Shown: one piece after another, positions 50,903 through 60,198 of the stretch
How positions within the stretch are numbered: position 1 is the stretch's first letter
How the letters are laid out: every line of letters starts with the position of its first letter
Assembly (NCBI RefSeq): GCF_029167645.1
Contig: NZ_CP119147.1
Coordinates: forward strand, 5,722,501 to 5,786,500
Reading direction: 5' to 3'
DNA length: 64,000 bases
From: Streptomyces sp. AM 2-1-1
GTDB lineage: Bacteria; Actinomycetota; Actinomycetes; Streptomycetales; Streptomycetaceae
The notes under the pieces: model-generated
Seen by the model: the letters and a program-made list of their open reading frames with translations, nothing else
Told to the model about the DNA's origin: nothing
Database searches by the model: none
Made by a program: the position numbers and the translations under genes

Positions 50903-52426
50903 CTAGAAGCGGACCGCGTCCAGCGCGTCCACGTTCCCGGCCCCGTAGAAGCCGTTGTACGCCTTGCCGCCCTCGCAGACCGCGTCGACGGCGCCGTCAC
51001 CGTCGATGTCGTACGGCGCTCCGCACGCGGTGGCGTCGGCCTCCACGGCCAGCAGCGCCTTCACCGCCGCCGCCGAGGCGTGCGGGTGCTTCGACTTGAT
51101 CAGGGCCACGACGCCCACCACGTGCGGGGTCGCCATCGAGGTGCCGGCCTTGTAGTTGTAGCCGCCGCCCACCGTCGTGGAGAGGATGCGGCCGTTGGTC
51201 GCCGGGGCCTCGGGCGCCTGGTAGATCGTCGAGTCGCCACCGGGGGCGGCCACGTCGATCACGCCGTAACCGTAGTTCGAGTAGGACGACTTGAGACCCT
51301 TCGCCCCCGTCGCGGAGACGGTCACCACACCCGGCAGCATCGACGGGATGTCGAGGCAGGTGCGCGGGTCGATGACCCGGTCCTCGGTGACGGTGTCGTT
51401 GGGGCTCGTCGTGTCCTCGATGGAGTCGGCGGCCAGGTCGTGGTCGGAGTTGCCGGCCGCCGCGACGTTGACGACACCCTTCTTCTCGGCGTACCGGGTG
51501 GCCCGGCCGAGCGCCTCGACCAGGGCGCCCTGGTCGGGGTCGTTCTTGCAGTTGTAGAGCCACGGGTCGGTGTAGTAGCTGTTGTTCGTCACGTCGACGC
51601 CGTGCTCGGCCGCCCAGACGAAGCCGCAGACGACGGCCTCCGTGTAGAAGAACCCGGCTGTGGTGGCGACCTTGATCCCCGCCACCCTCACGCCCGGCGC
51701 GACGCCCGTGATGCCGATCCCGTTCTTCGCGGCGGCTATGGTGCCGGCGACGTGGGTGCCGTGGTCGCTCTCGCCCTCCGTGGGACGCCACGAGCCGGGA
51801 GTGGTGTCCGGAGCGCCGGAGACGCAGTTGGCGGAGGCCGCCGCGTCGAAGTTCGGCGCCAGGTCCGGGTGGGTGTCGTCGACGCCCGTGTCGATCACGG
51901 CGGCCGTGACGCTCCGGCTGCCCAGGGTGATCTGCTGGGCCTTGTCCGCCTTGATGGCGGGCAGGTCCCACTGCAGCGGCTCCAGCGGGTCCTGCGAGGC
52001 GGTCGCGTCCTCGGCCGCGCCGGCCGCCTCCGCCGCCGTGAGGGGCTGCGCCGCCGAGCCGACGTCGGTGGTCGACTGCGGCACGATCGGGTTGGTGCGG
52101 GTCGCCCCGGCCGACTCGACTCCGCGCACCTTGCGGATGGTCCGGGCGAAGTCGGGGTTCTGCGAGTGGACGACGAGGACGCCGATCTGCTCGTACGCGA
52201 CGACGATCGTGCCGCCGGCCTTCGCGATGGCCCGCTCGACCTGTGCGACGGTCTTGTGGCCGCCTTCGGTGTTCACGACGTAACTGAGCTCCGGACCGTC
52301 CAGCGACACGGCCGGGGCGGACGCGGCCGAGGCGGTGGCGGCCGGCAGGAAGCCGAGGGAAGCGGTGAGCGCGAGTCCTACCGGCAGCGCGAGTGCACGG
52401 ACGCGCCTGGATGCCAGATGAGCCAT
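50903..52426 (-). CDS. secreted S8 family serine peptidase (subtilase)
   Basis: This 507-residue secreted protease has a signal peptide (about 1-33, ending around ATASAAS), a propeptide-like inhibitor region (to ~135) and a subtilisin catalytic domain. The triad is visible as Asp in AVIDTGVDDTHPD, His in DHGTHVAGTI and Ser in AGTSMATPHV. The late YDIDGDGAVDAVCEGG may bind calcium. Cysteines are paired, as in secreted enzymes. ATG 52426 has GGAGAACCC upstream, and a good promoter lies ~70-95 bp upstream. Typical of the many extracellular proteases of Streptomyces. Confidence 0.95.
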   Translation of the reverse strand: MAHLASRRVRALALPVGLALTASLGFLPAATASAASAPAVSLDGPELSYVVNTEGGHKTVAQVERAIAKAGGTIVVAYEQIGVLVVHSQNPDFARTIRKVRGVESAGATRTNPIVPQSTTDVGSAAQPLTAAEAAGAAEDATASQDPLEPLQWDLPAIKADKAQQITLGSRSVTAAVIDTGVDDTHPDLAPNFDAAASANCVSGAPDTTPGSWRPTEGESDHGTHVAGTIAAAKNGIGITGVAPGVRVAGIKVATTAGFFYTEAVVCGFVWAAEHGVDVTNNSYYTDPWLYNCKNDPDQGALVEALGRATRYAEKKGVVNVAAAGNSDHDLAADSIEDTTSPNDTVTEDRVIDPRTCLDIPSMLPGVVTVSATGAKGLKSSYSNYGYGVIDVAAPGGDSTIYQAPEAPATNGRILSTTVGGGYNYKAGTSMATPHVVGVVALIKSKHPHASAAAVKALLAVEADATACGAPYDIDGDGAVDAVCEGGKAYNGFYGAGNVDALDAVRF

Positions 52427-52492
52427 GGGTTCTCCACATCATCCGTATCAGCCGACCGGACCTTGCATGTCTGGTCGGGTACATGACCAGTG

Positions 52493-52522
52493 AAGTTAGC
52501 GCCGATCATCGCCCCGCATCAA
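52493..52522 (-). promoter_or_regulatory. putative sigma-70-type promoter of the subtilase gene
   Basis: On the minus strand TTGATG (52517-52522) and TAACTT (52493-52498) are separated by 18 bp, placing transcription start near 52486 and a ~60-base leader before ATG 52426. A dyad CCGACC...GGTCGG lies in the leader. The rest of the 52427-52731 stretch must also hold the DUF485-actP promoter, which I cannot pinpoint. Confidence 0.5.
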
Positions 52523-52731
52523 CGAATTGAGGCAAACGAGTTCGAAGGGTGATCTCCGAGGGCCGTCCGGGTCACCCGCACGTCATCCACGACGGCCCAA
52601 AGCGGGAGTGAACCGCTTCGCCGTGCCGTACGTGCCGTTGTCAGGGAGCCGCACCACCGATCCCGGCAGCGAGGTTCCCCATGAGACCGATCCCGTCCCC
52701 CATCACCGCACCCGCGTCGCGAGGAGAATCC

Positions 52732-53097
52732 GTGGCTACCGATGCACCGCCGCCCCAGGGCGGTACGGACACCAGTCCGGCCCAGCCCACCACCGAGGCG
52801 TACCGCCAGGTGCAGGAGAGCGCGGAATTCGCCGAACTGCGCCGGTCCCACCGGTCCTTCGCCTTCCCGCTGACCGTCGCCTTCGTCACCTGGTACCTGC
52901 TCTACGTCCTGCTCTGCAACTACGCGGGCGACTTCATGGGCACCCAGGTCGTCGGCAACATCAACGTCGCGCTCGTCCTCGGGCTCGCCCAGTTCGCCAC
53001 GACCTTCCTCATCGCGTGGTTCTACTCCCGCCACGCGGCGACCAAGCTCGACCCGAAGGCCGCAGCCATCAAGTCCCGTATGGAGGCCGACGCATGA
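52732..53097 (+). CDS. DUF485 membrane protein
   Basis: This 121-residue protein has two transmembrane helices (about 45-68, FAFPLTVAFVTWYLLYVLL; and 79-103, NINVALVLGLAQFATTFLIAW). The family pattern FAELRRSHRSFAFPLT leads into the first helix. DUF485 genes nearly always precede acetate symporter genes, and this one does, with its stop overlapping the actP ATG (53094). It probably helps transporter folding or activity. I chose GTG 52732, with GAGGAGAATCC upstream, over the ATG at 52681. Confidence 0.9.
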   Translation: MATDAPPPQGGTDTSPAQPTTEAYRQVQESAEFAELRRSHRSFAFPLTVAFVTWYLLYVLLCNYAGDFMGTQVVGNINVALVLGLAQFATTFLIAWFYSRHAATKLDPKAAAIKSRMEADA

Positions 53098-54734
53098 GCG
53101 CCGCCCAGGTCGCGCACCCCGCCGTCCAGCTCGCCGCCGAAGGCGCGAGCGACCACCGGACGCTGATCATCACCCTCTTCGCGGTCTTCGTGGTCGCGAC
53201 CCTCTGCATCACCGTCTGGGCCGGCCGCCAGACCAAGAGCGCCGCCGACTTCTACGCGGGCGGACGCCAGTTCACCGGCTTCCAGAACGGCCTCGCCGTC
53301 TCCGGCGACTACATGTCCGCCGCGTCCTTCCTCGGCATCGCCGGAGCCATCGCGCTCTTCGGCTACGACGGCTTCCTCTACTCCATCGGCTTCCTCGTCG
53401 CCTGGCTCGTCGCCCTGCTCCTGGTCGCCGAACCGCTGCGCAACTCCGGCCGGTACACGATGGGCGACGTCCTCGCCTACCGCATGCGCCAGCGCCCCGT
53501 CCGCACCGCCGCCGGCGCGTCCACCATCGTCGTCTCGATCTTCTACCTGCTCGCCCAGATGGCCGGCGCCGGAGTGCTCGTCTCGCTGCTCCTCGGCATC
53601 ACCAGCGACGGCGGGAAGATCGCCATCGTCGCCCTGGTCGGCCTCCTCATGATCGTCTACGTCACCATCGGCGGCATGAAGGGCACCACCTGGGTGCAGA
53701 TGGTCAAGGCCGTCCTGCTCATCGCGGGCACCCTGCTCATCACCTTCCTGATCCTGCTGAAGTTCCACTTCAACATCTCGGACCTGCTGGGCAGCGCCGC
53801 CTCCAACAGCGGCAAGGGCTCCGCCTTCCTGGAGCCCGGCCTGAAGTACGGCGCCACCGGCACCTCGAAGCTGGACTTCCTCTCCCTCGGCATCGCCCTG
53901 GTCCTCGGCACCGCGGGGCTGCCGCACATCCTGATCCGCTTCTACACCGTGCCCACCGCCAAGGCCGCCCGCAAGTCCGTGAACTGGGCCATCGGCATCA
54001 TCGGCGCCTTCTACCTGATGACGATCGTGCTCGGCTTCGGCGCGGCCGCGCTGCTCAAGCCGGACGACATCATCGCCTCGAACAAGGCGGGCAACACCGC
54101 GGCCCCGCTGGCCGCCCTGGAGATCGGCGGCGGCTCCGGCTCCACCGGCGGCGCCGTGCTGCTCGCGGTGATCTCCGCCGTCGCCTTCGCCACCATCCTC
54201 GCCGTGGTCGCCGGACTCACCCTGGCGTCCTCCTCGTCCTTCGCCCACGACATCTACGCCAACGTCATCCGCAAGGGCAAGGCGACGGAGAAGGAGGAGG
54301 TCCGCGCCGCCAAGTGGGCCACCGTCGCCATCGGCATCGTCTCCATCGGCCTCGGCGCCATGGCCCGCGACCTCAACGTGGCCGGCCTGGTCGCCCTGGC
54401 CTTCGCCGTCGCCGCCTCCGCCAACCTGCCGACCCTCCTCTACAGCCTCTTCTGGAAGCGGTTCACCACGCAGGGCGCCCTCTGGTCCATCTACGGCGGG
54501 CTCGCCTCATCCGTCCTGCTGGTGCTCTTCTCGCCGGTCGTCTCCTCCAAGCCGTCCTCGATGTTCCCGGACGCCGACTTCGCCTGGTTCCCGCTGGAGA
54601 ATCCCGGCCTGATCTCCATCCCGCTCGGCTTCCTGCTCGGTTTCGTCGGCTCCCTCCTCTCCAAGGAGGAGCCCGACGTGGCCAAGTACGCCGAGCTGGA
54701 GGTCAAGTCCCTCACCGGCGTCGCCGCGCACTGA
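53094..54734 (+). CDS. actP: cation/acetate symporter
   Basis: This 546-residue protein of the solute:sodium symporter family has ~13 helices. The family stretch YAGGRQFTGFQNGLAVSGDYMSAASFLGI (read as YAGGRQFTGFQN and GLAVSGDYMSAASFLGI) lies near the N-terminus, with GTAGLPHILIRFYTVP in the middle and ASSSSFAHDIYANV later. It takes up acetate and other short monocarboxylates with a cation. It is translationally coupled to the DUF485 gene through an ATGA overlap. A 16-bp hairpin after its stop ends the transcript. Confidence 0.94.
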   Translation: MSAAQVAHPAVQLAAEGASDHRTLIITLFAVFVVATLCITVWAGRQTKSAADFYAGGRQFTGFQNGLAVSGDYMSAASFLGIAGAIALFGYDGFLYSIGFLVAWLVALLLVAEPLRNSGRYTMGDVLAYRMRQRPVRTAAGASTIVVSIFYLLAQMAGAGVLVSLLLGITSDGGKIAIVALVGLLMIVYVTIGGMKGTTWVQMVKAVLLIAGTLLITFLILLKFHFNISDLLGSAASNSGKGSAFLEPGLKYGATGTSKLDFLSLGIALVLGTAGLPHILIRFYTVPTAKAARKSVNWAIGIIGAFYLMTIVLGFGAAALLKPDDIIASNKAGNTAAPLAALEIGGGSGSTGGAVLLAVISAVAFATILAVVAGLTLASSSSFAHDIYANVIRKGKATEKEEVRAAKWATVAIGIVSIGLGAMARDLNVAGLVALAFAVAASANLPTLLYSLFWKRFTTQGALWSIYGGLASSVLLVLFSPVVSSKPSSMFPDADFAWFPLENPGLISIPLGFLLGFVGSLLSKEEPDVAKYAELEVKSLTGVAAH

Positions 54735-54777
54735 GCGCAGGAGTTCACACAAGCGTGGCGATCCACCACGCCCTCCG

Positions 54778-54818
54778 GTGCCGGGCGCGTCGTAGAGTCG
54801 TCACGACGCGCCCGGCAC
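54778..54818 (+). terminator. 16-bp hairpin after actP
   Basis: GTGCCGGGCGCGTCGT (54778-54793) pairs with ACGACGCGCCCGGCAC (54803-54818) around a 9-base loop, 44 bases past the actP stop and upstream of moaA. Confidence 0.8.
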
Positions 54819-54941
54819 GGCACCGGTGGCGGAGCCCTCGTGCTCCACCACCGGCCGTCCGGCTCGCGTAGTCTCGTGAGGGAGAGAAGAAGCCCGGACC
54901 GCAACCGCGGTGACCGCGGAACCATCGGGGGAGGGGCGTCC

Positions 54942-55931
54942 ATGCTCATCGACACCTACGACCGGGTCGCCACCGACCTGCGTGTCTCCCTGACCGACAA
55001 GTGCAACCTCCGCTGCACCTACTGCATGCCCGAAGAAGGGCTCCAGTGGCTCGGCAAGAGCGAGCTGCTCAGTGACGACGAGATCGTCCGCCTCGTCCGG
55101 ATCGCCGTCACCTCGCTCGGCATCACCGAAGTGCGCTTCACCGGCGGCGAACCCCTGCTCCGGCCCGGCCTGGTGGGCATCGTCGAGCGCTGCGCGGCGC
55201 TGACCCCCCGCCCCCGGATGTCCCTCACCACCAACGGCATCGGGCTGCGACGCACCGCCGCCGCCCTCAAGGCCGCCGGGCTCGACCGGGTCAACGTCTC
55301 CCTGGACACCCTGCGGCCCGACGTCTTCAAGACCCTGACCCGCCGCGACCGGCACCACGACGTGCTCGACGGACTCACCGCCGCCCACGAGGCGGGCCTC
55401 ACCCCCGTCAAGGTCAACTCCGTGCTGATGCCCGGACTCAACGACGACGAGGCGCCCGACCTGCTCGCCTGGGCCGTCGCCCACGACTACGAGCTCCGCT
55501 TCATCGAGCAGATGCCACTGGACGCCCAGCACGGCTGGAAGCGCGACGGACTGATCACCGCCGGTGACATCCTCGCCTCGCTGCGCACCCGCTTCACGCT
55601 CACCGCCGAAGAGGACGGGGAACGGGGCTCCGCCCCCGCCGAACGCTGGACCGTGGACGGTGGCCCGCACCGCGTCGGAGTCATCGCCTCGGTGACCCGG
55701 CCGTTCTGCCGCGCCTGCGACCGCACCCGTCTCACCGCCGACGGACAGGTCCGCACCTGCCTCTTCGCCCGGGAGGAGACCGATCTGCGGACCGCGCTCC
55801 GCTCAGACGCGCCGGACGAGGAGATCGCCCGCCTCTGGCGCGTCGCGATGTGGGGGAAGAAGGCGGGATCCGGCCTGGACGACCCCTCCTTCCTCCAGCC
55901 CGACCGCCCGATGTCCGCGATCGGCGGCTGA
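54942..55931 (+). CDS. moaA: GTP 3',8-cyclase
   Basis: MoaA is a radical-SAM enzyme that converts GTP to 3',8-cyclo-7,8-dihydro-GTP, the first step of molybdenum cofactor synthesis. The 329-residue protein has the N-terminal cluster motif with Cys21, Cys25 and Cys28 (DKCNLRCTYCMPEEG), FTGGEPLLR, and a second C-terminal cluster motif FCRACDRTRLTADGQVRTCL. It ends in the double glycine SAIGG needed for activity. ATG 54942 has GGGGGAGGGG close upstream. It stands as a single gene here; moaC and the others lie elsewhere. Confidence 0.96.
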   Translation: MLIDTYDRVATDLRVSLTDKCNLRCTYCMPEEGLQWLGKSELLSDDEIVRLVRIAVTSLGITEVRFTGGEPLLRPGLVGIVERCAALTPRPRMSLTTNGIGLRRTAAALKAAGLDRVNVSLDTLRPDVFKTLTRRDRHHDVLDGLTAAHEAGLTPVKVNSVLMPGLNDDEAPDLLAWAVAHDYELRFIEQMPLDAQHGWKRDGLITAGDILASLRTRFTLTAEEDGERGSAPAERWTVDGGPHRVGVIASVTRPFCRACDRTRLTADGQVRTCLFAREETDLRTALRSDAPDEEIARLWRVAMWGKKAGSGLDDPSFLQPDRPMSAIGG

Positions 55932-55947
55932 CGGGGCACGACGACGA

Positions 55948-55975
55948 CGGACGCGGGCAAGGCGCGCCGCGTCCG
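55948..55975. terminator. 9-bp hairpin between moaA and the small gene
   Basis: CGGACGCGG (55948-55956) and CCGCGTCCG (55967-55975) flank a 10-base loop between convergent stops at 55931 and 55983. Confidence 0.55.
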
Positions 55976-55982
55976 CCGGAGG

Positions 55983-56243
55983 TCAGCCCTCCGCCGGGGC
56001 CTCCCACTCGCCCAGCACCACGACGTCCTTGAGGAATCCCCGGACGCCCAGGAACTGTGACAGGTGCTCGCGGTGCTCCTCGCAGGCCAGCCAGGTCTTG
56101 CGCCGCTGGGGCGTGTGCAGCTTGGGGTTGTTCCAGGCGAGCACCCACACCGCGTCCGCGCGGCAGCCCTTGGCGGAGCAGACGGGTGCACCGGAGTCGC
56201 TCGCGGCGGAGTCGGGAGTCAGGGGAAAGTTCACGGCCTCCAC
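55983..56243 (-). CDS. small conserved actinobacterial protein
   Basis: This 86-residue protein has three cysteines (CSAKGCRA and LACEEHREH) and one His that could hold a metal, then FLGVRGFLKDVV. It matches a small conserved actinobacterial family of unknown function. Two starts are possible: GTG 56243 and GTG 56234. The latter would sit seven bases behind a TAGGGT box and could be leaderless. No secretion signal. It converges on moaA. Confidence 0.75.
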   Translation of the reverse strand: MEAVNFPLTPDSAASDSGAPVCSAKGCRADAVWVLAWNNPKLHTPQRRKTWLACEEHREHLSQFLGVRGFLKDVVVLGEWEAPAEG

Positions 56244-56290
56244 CCTAAAACAGCCGGTGGGGCCTGCTCCGCGCGCGGGGGGAGACGAAG

Positions 56291-56328
56291 CGACGCCGAG
56301 CAGCCACGGGGGGAGCTGCTCGGCGTCG
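56291..56328 (-). terminator. 14-bp hairpin after the DUF3099 gene
   Basis: CGACGCCGAGCAGC (56291-56304) and GCTGCTCGGCGTCG (56315-56328) enclose a 10-base loop, ~120 bases past the DUF3099 stop on the minus strand and upstream of the small gene at 55983. The rest of 56244-56450 shows nothing else. Confidence 0.65.
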
Positions 56329-56450
56329 GTCTCTCGCTCCGACGGGGGATGCGGAGCGCATAACGGAGTATGTCACGCGCACCCTGCCGCGGTGCACCGG
56401 AACTCAGCGATTGATCTGAGCTTTTCTTGAGCTTCGCTCGACAACGGAGC

Positions 56451-56822
56451 TCATCCGTGCTCGTGCGGATCCCCGGCGCCGCGGCCGGTCCCGGCGCCCG
56501 TGTCCGGGACCGGTCCGGCCCCGGTTCCCGGCTCCAGAGCCGGTCGTACCGGAGCCGGTACGAAGGTCGACGGCAGCGAAGGCGTGTTCTCCCGGCCCGC
56601 GTTGGCGATCACCACCGCCACGTACGGCAGCAGCAGACCCAGCGCCAGCGCCACCATCGAGACGTGCCGCTCGACGTTCCAGAGCACCGCGGCGAGAACC
56701 ACCGCCACCGTCCGCACGGACATCGAGATCACGTACCGCCGCTGCCGGCCGCGCACGTCGTCGGCCAGTGACTGACGGGCCCCCGTGATCCTGAAGACCT
56801 CCGCGTCGCCGCGCTTGACCAT
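56451..56822 (-). CDS. DUF3099 membrane protein
   Basis: This 123-residue protein begins EVFRITGARQSLADDVRGRQRRYVISM (read as EVFRITGARQSL and ADDVRGRQRRYVISM), the DUF3099 signature. Two transmembrane helices follow (about 33-53, VRTVAVVLAAVLWNVE; and 58-79, MVALALGLLLPYVAVVIANAG), then a Pro/Gly-rich tail. Function unknown. I chose the ATG at 56822, with GGAAGAG six bases upstream; an ATG directly before it (56825) would lie too close to that site. Divergent from the GlsB-like gene. Confidence 0.88.
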   Translation of the reverse strand: MVKRGDAEVFRITGARQSLADDVRGRQRRYVISMSVRTVAVVLAAVLWNVERHVSMVALALGLLLPYVAVVIANAGRENTPSLPSTFVPAPVRPALEPGTGAGPVPDTGAGTGRGAGDPHEHG

Positions 56823-57026
56823 CATCTCTTCCACCGCCTGCTCGCTGTGCCGGACGCCCCGTACCGGACCGTCCTCCACGGTACGCCCGGTCCGGGCGTG
56901 GAACGGGACCGGGTGGGTCCGTCCGCCCCCGTCGCCGCCCGTCCGGCAGCACCCGACATGCGCCAGAAGCTCCCGCACAGCACACTTGAGCCGATATGCG
57001 CATCACGCGCACTTCGAGGAGGCGAT

Positions 57027-57305
57027 ATGAGCTGGTTGTGGGCGATCATCGTGGGCCTGGTCCTCGGTGTGATCGCGAGAGCGATCCTGCCGGGCAAACA
57101 GAACATCCCGCTGTGGCTGACGGCCGTGTTCGGCATCATCGGCAGCATCCTCGGCAACGCCGTCGCATCCTGGATCGGCGTCGAGGACACCAAGGGCATC
57201 GACTGGATCCGGCACGTGCTCCAGTTGATCGGCGCGGTGGCGGTGGTCGGTGTCGGCGACGTGGTGTGGCAGTCGATCCGGGGACGCGGCAGGCAGAGAA
57301 CCTGA
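57027..57305 (+). CDS. GlsB/YeaQ/YmgE family stress-response membrane protein
   Basis: This 92-residue protein has three hydrophobic helices with the family pattern LWAIIVGLVLGVIARAILPGKQ (read as LWAIIVGLVLGVI and ARAILPGKQ) and WLTAVFGIIGSILGNAVA. It is a transglycosylase-associated/GlsB-type small membrane protein, often raised under envelope or acid stress; molecular role unknown. The third helix (~65-80) is followed by a basic tail. ATG 57027 has CGAGGAGGCGAT just upstream, a strong ribosome site. It converges on tyrS across a hairpin. Confidence 0.9.
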   Translation: MSWLWAIIVGLVLGVIARAILPGKQNIPLWLTAVFGIIGSILGNAVASWIGVEDTKGIDWIRHVLQLIGAVAVVGVGDVVWQSIRGRGRQRT

Positions 57306-57319
57306 CCCCGGGCACCACG

Positions 57320-57358
57320 GCGGAGGCCGGGCACGCATCACGCGTGCCCGGCCTCCGC
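57320..57358. terminator. 17-bp perfect hairpin, bidirectional
   Basis: GCGGAGGCCGGGCACGC (57320-57336) and GCGTGCCCGGCCTCCGC (57342-57358) enclose a 5-base loop between the convergent GlsB-like and tyrS stops. Confidence 0.85.
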
Positions 57359-57376
57359 GCGGGGTGGGAAGGGCGG

Positions 57377-58645
57377 TCAGCCGGCGGCGATCTCGACCAC
57401 CGCGAGGTTCTTCTTGCCCCGGCGCAGCACCAGCCAGCGCCCGTACAGCAGATCCCCGGCGGCGGGCAGCGCGTCACCGTCGGTGATCTTGACGTTGTTC
57501 AGGTAGGCGCCGCCCTCGTTGACCGTACGGCGGGCACCCGACTTGCTCGGCGCGAGACCGACCTCGACCAGCAGGTCCACCAGCGGCGCCGGTTCGGCGA
57601 CCGTCGCGTGCGGCAGCTCGGAGAGCGCCGCGCCCAGGGTCGCCTCGTCCAGCCCACCCAGCTCGCCCTGGCCGAACAGCGCCTTCGACGCGGCGATCAC
57701 GGCCGCGCACTGGTCGGCGCCGTGCACCAGGGTGGTCAGCTCCTCGGCAAGAGCGCGCTGCGCGGCACGGGCCTGCGGACGCTCCTCGGTGAGCTTCTCC
57801 AGCTCCTCCAGCTCGGCCCGCGACCTGAAGCTGAGGATGCGCATGTACGGGGAGATGTCCCGGTCGTCGACGTTCAGCCAGAACTGGTAGAAGGCGTACG
57901 GGGTCGTCATCTCCGGGTCCAGCCAGACGGCGCCGCCCTCGGTCTTGCCGAACTTCGTGCCGTCCGCCTTGACCATCAGCGGGGTCGCCAGCGCGTGCAC
58001 CGTCGCCGCGGGCTCCAGCCGGTGGATCAGGTCGATGCCGGCCGTGAGGTTGCCCCACTGGTCGCTGCCGCCCTGCTGGAGGACGCAGCCGTGGCGCCGG
58101 TACAGCTCCAGGAAGTCCATGGACTGGAGCAGCTGGTAGCTGAACTCGGTGTAGCTGATGCCCTCCTGGGACTCCAGGCGGCGGGCCACGGAGTCCTTGG
58201 TCAGCATCTTGTTGACCCGGAAGTGCTTGCCGATGTCCCGCAGGAACTGGATCGCGGACATGCCCGCCGTCCAGTCCAGGTTGTTCACCATGACGGCCGC
58301 GTTCTCGCCCTCGAAGGAGAGGAACGGCTCGATCTGGGAACGCAGCCGGGTCACCCAGGCCGCGATGGTCTCCGGGTCGTTCAGCGTCCGCTCGGCGGTC
58401 GGCCGGGGGTCGCCGATCTGACCGGTCGCCCCGCCCACCAGGGCGAGCGGGCGGTGACCCGCGCGCTGGAGCCGGCGCATGGTGAGCACCTGGACCAGGT
58501 GGCCGACGTGCAGGCTGGACGCGGTCGGGTCGTAGCCGCAATAGAAGGTGACCGGACCGTCGCCAAGAGCCTTGCGCAGGGCGTCCTCGTCAGTGGACTG
58601 GGCGAACAGCCCGCGCCACTTGAGCTCGTCGACGATGTCCGTCAC
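57377..58645 (-). CDS. tyrS: tyrosyl-tRNA synthetase
   Basis: TyrS charges tRNA-Tyr. The 422-residue class I synthetase has the HIGH-type motif SLHVGHLVQ (~45-53), [10 protein letters not shown] with tyrosine-binding residues, the QGGSDQWGN segment and the bacterial KMSKS variant KFGKT in [11 protein letters not shown]. The C-terminal ~85 residues form the S4-like tRNA-binding domain with [19 protein letters not shown] start at 58645 has GAAGGAGACACGAAAACC upstream. It is a single gene; I see no T-box-like leader upstream. Confidence 0.97.
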   Translation of the reverse strand: MTDIVDELKWRGLFAQSTDEDALRKALGDGPVTFYCGYDPTASSLHVGHLVQVLTMRRLQRAGHRPLALVGGATGQIGDPRPTAERTLNDPETIAAWVTRLRSQIEPFLSFEGENAAVMVNNLDWTAGMSAIQFLRDIGKHFRVNKMLTKDSVARRLESQEGISYTEFSYQLLQSMDFLELYRRHGCVLQQGGSDQWGNLTAGIDLIHRLEPAATVHALATPLMVKADGTKFGKTEGGAVWLDPEMTTPYAFYQFWLNVDDRDISPYMRILSFRSRAELEELEKLTEERPQARAAQRALAEELTTLVHGADQCAAVIAASKALFGQGELGGLDEATLGAALSELPHATVAEPAPLVDLLVEVGLAPSKSGARRTVNEGGAYLNNVKITDGDALPAAGDLLYGRWLVLRRGKKNLAVVEIAAG

Positions 58646-58803
58646 GGTTTTCGTGTCTCCTTCGGCGTATGGACGGCGGGCCCCCAGCCTGGTGGGCCCA
58701 CGTCAGGTCAGTCTAAGCGCTGGCCCGGGCCGGCCCGGCGGGCGCGCACCGGGCCCCGCACCCGCCCCGCCGGCCGCCGGGAGCCCCGCGGACCGGGAGT
58801 CCC

Positions 58804-60198
58804 TCAGACCCCCCGGCTGACCGAGCTCATGTTGAAGTCCGGGACGCGCAGCGCCGGCATCGCGGCGCGGGTGAACCAGTCGCCCCACTCGCGCGGCAGC
58901 GTCCGCTCGGTGCGCCCCGCCTCACTGGCGCGGGAGAGCAGGTCGACGGGCGACTCGTTGAACCGGAAGTTGTTCACCTCGCCGACCACCTCGCCGTCCT
59001 CCACCAGGTAGACACCGTCACGGGTCAGCCCGGTCAGCAGGAGCGTCGCCGGGTCGACCTCCCGGATGTACCAGAGGCAGGTCAGCAGCAGCGCCCGGCC
59101 GGTGGTCGCCGCCACCATCTCGTCCAGCGTCCGCTCACCGCCGCCCTCCAGCAGCAGGTTGTCGATGGCCGGGGCCACCGGAAGCCCGGTCAGGGCCGCC
59201 GTGTGCCGGGTGGTGGTCAGCCGCTCCAGCCGGCCGCCCCCGATCCAGTCGGTGGACTCCAGCGGCAGCCCGTTGTCGAAGACCGACGCGCCGTCCCCGG
59301 AGGAGTGCGCGATGACGAACGGGGCCGACTCCAGCCCCGGCGCGTGCGGGTCGCTGCGCAGGGTCAGCGGCAGCGGCGAGAGCGTCTCGCCCAGCCGCGT
59401 ACCGCCGCCCGGCCGGGAGAACACCGTCCGTCCCTCGGCGGCGTCCCGGGCCGTCGACGACCAGAGCTGGTAGATCAGCAGGTCAGCCACGGCGGTAGGC
59501 GGCAGCAGGGTCTGGTACCGGCCGGCCGGCAGCTCGATGCGCCGCTCGGCCCAGCCCAGGCGCCGGGCCAGCTCGGCGTCCATGGCCGCCGGGTCGACGT
59601 CCTCGAAGTCCCGGGTGGCCCGCCCGGCCCACGCGGACCGGGAGCGGTCCGGCGACTTGGCGTTCAGCTCCAGGGTCCCGTTCGGCTGGTCGTGCCGCAG
59701 CCGCAGCCCGGCCGAGGTGCCCAGGTAGGTCGAGGACATCTCGTGGTGCGCGAAGCCGTACAGCTCCCGGCCGCCCGCGCGGGCCCGGGCGAAGGCCTCG
59801 CCGAGCGCCGGGGCGAAGTCCGCGAAGACGTCCGGTCCGGTCTCGGCGGGGGCGTCGGTGAAGTCCGCGGAGACCGGTACGCCGGTGACCGGCGGCTGCG
59901 CGTCCTCGGCCGGTCCGGCCGCGCGGGCCGCCGCCTCGGCCGCGCGCACCAGCGGCTCCAGGTCGTCGGCGGTGACGGCGGAGCGCGAGACGACCCCCGA
60001 CGCGGAGCCCTTGGAGCCGTCCACGGTCGCGACGACGGTCAGGGTCCGACCCCGGGTCACGCCGTTGGTGGTCAGCGCGTTCCCCGCCCACCGCAGGTTC
60101 GCCGAGGAGGTCTCGTCGGCGATGACCACGCACCCGTCGGCGGTGGAGAGCTCCAGGGCGCGCTCGACGATCTCGTACGGCTTGGTCACGCGGCTCAT
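58804..60198 (-). CDS. pmbA: TldE/PmbA family metallopeptidase subunit
   Basis: This 464-residue protein is the TldE/PmbA half of the TldD/E protease, which in other bacteria clips unfolded peptides, trims RiPP precursors and degrades antitoxins. The family pieces are present: EIVERALELSTADGCVV at the start, YQTLLPPTAVADLL in the middle and VEDGEVVGEVNNFRFNESPV near the end. It lacks an HExxxH motif, as expected for this subunit. Its ATG (60198) overlaps the tldD stop, so the two are made together. No RiPP precursor is visible nearby. Confidence 0.93.
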   Translation of the reverse strand: MSRVTKPYEIVERALELSTADGCVVIADETSSANLRWAGNALTTNGVTRGRTLTVVATVDGSKGSASGVVSRSAVTADDLEPLVRAAEAAARAAGPAEDAQPPVTGVPVSADFTDAPAETGPDVFADFAPALGEAFARARAGGRELYGFAHHEMSSTYLGTSAGLRLRHDQPNGTLELNAKSPDRSRSAWAGRATRDFEDVDPAAMDAELARRLGWAERRIELPAGRYQTLLPPTAVADLLIYQLWSSTARDAAEGRTVFSRPGGGTRLGETLSPLPLTLRSDPHAPGLESAPFVIAHSSGDGASVFDNGLPLESTDWIGGGRLERLTTTRHTAALTGLPVAPAIDNLLLEGGGERTLDEMVAATTGRALLLTCLWYIREVDPATLLLTGLTRDGVYLVEDGEVVGEVNNFRFNESPVDLLSRASEAGRTERTLPREWGDWFTRAAMPALRVPDFNMSSVSRGV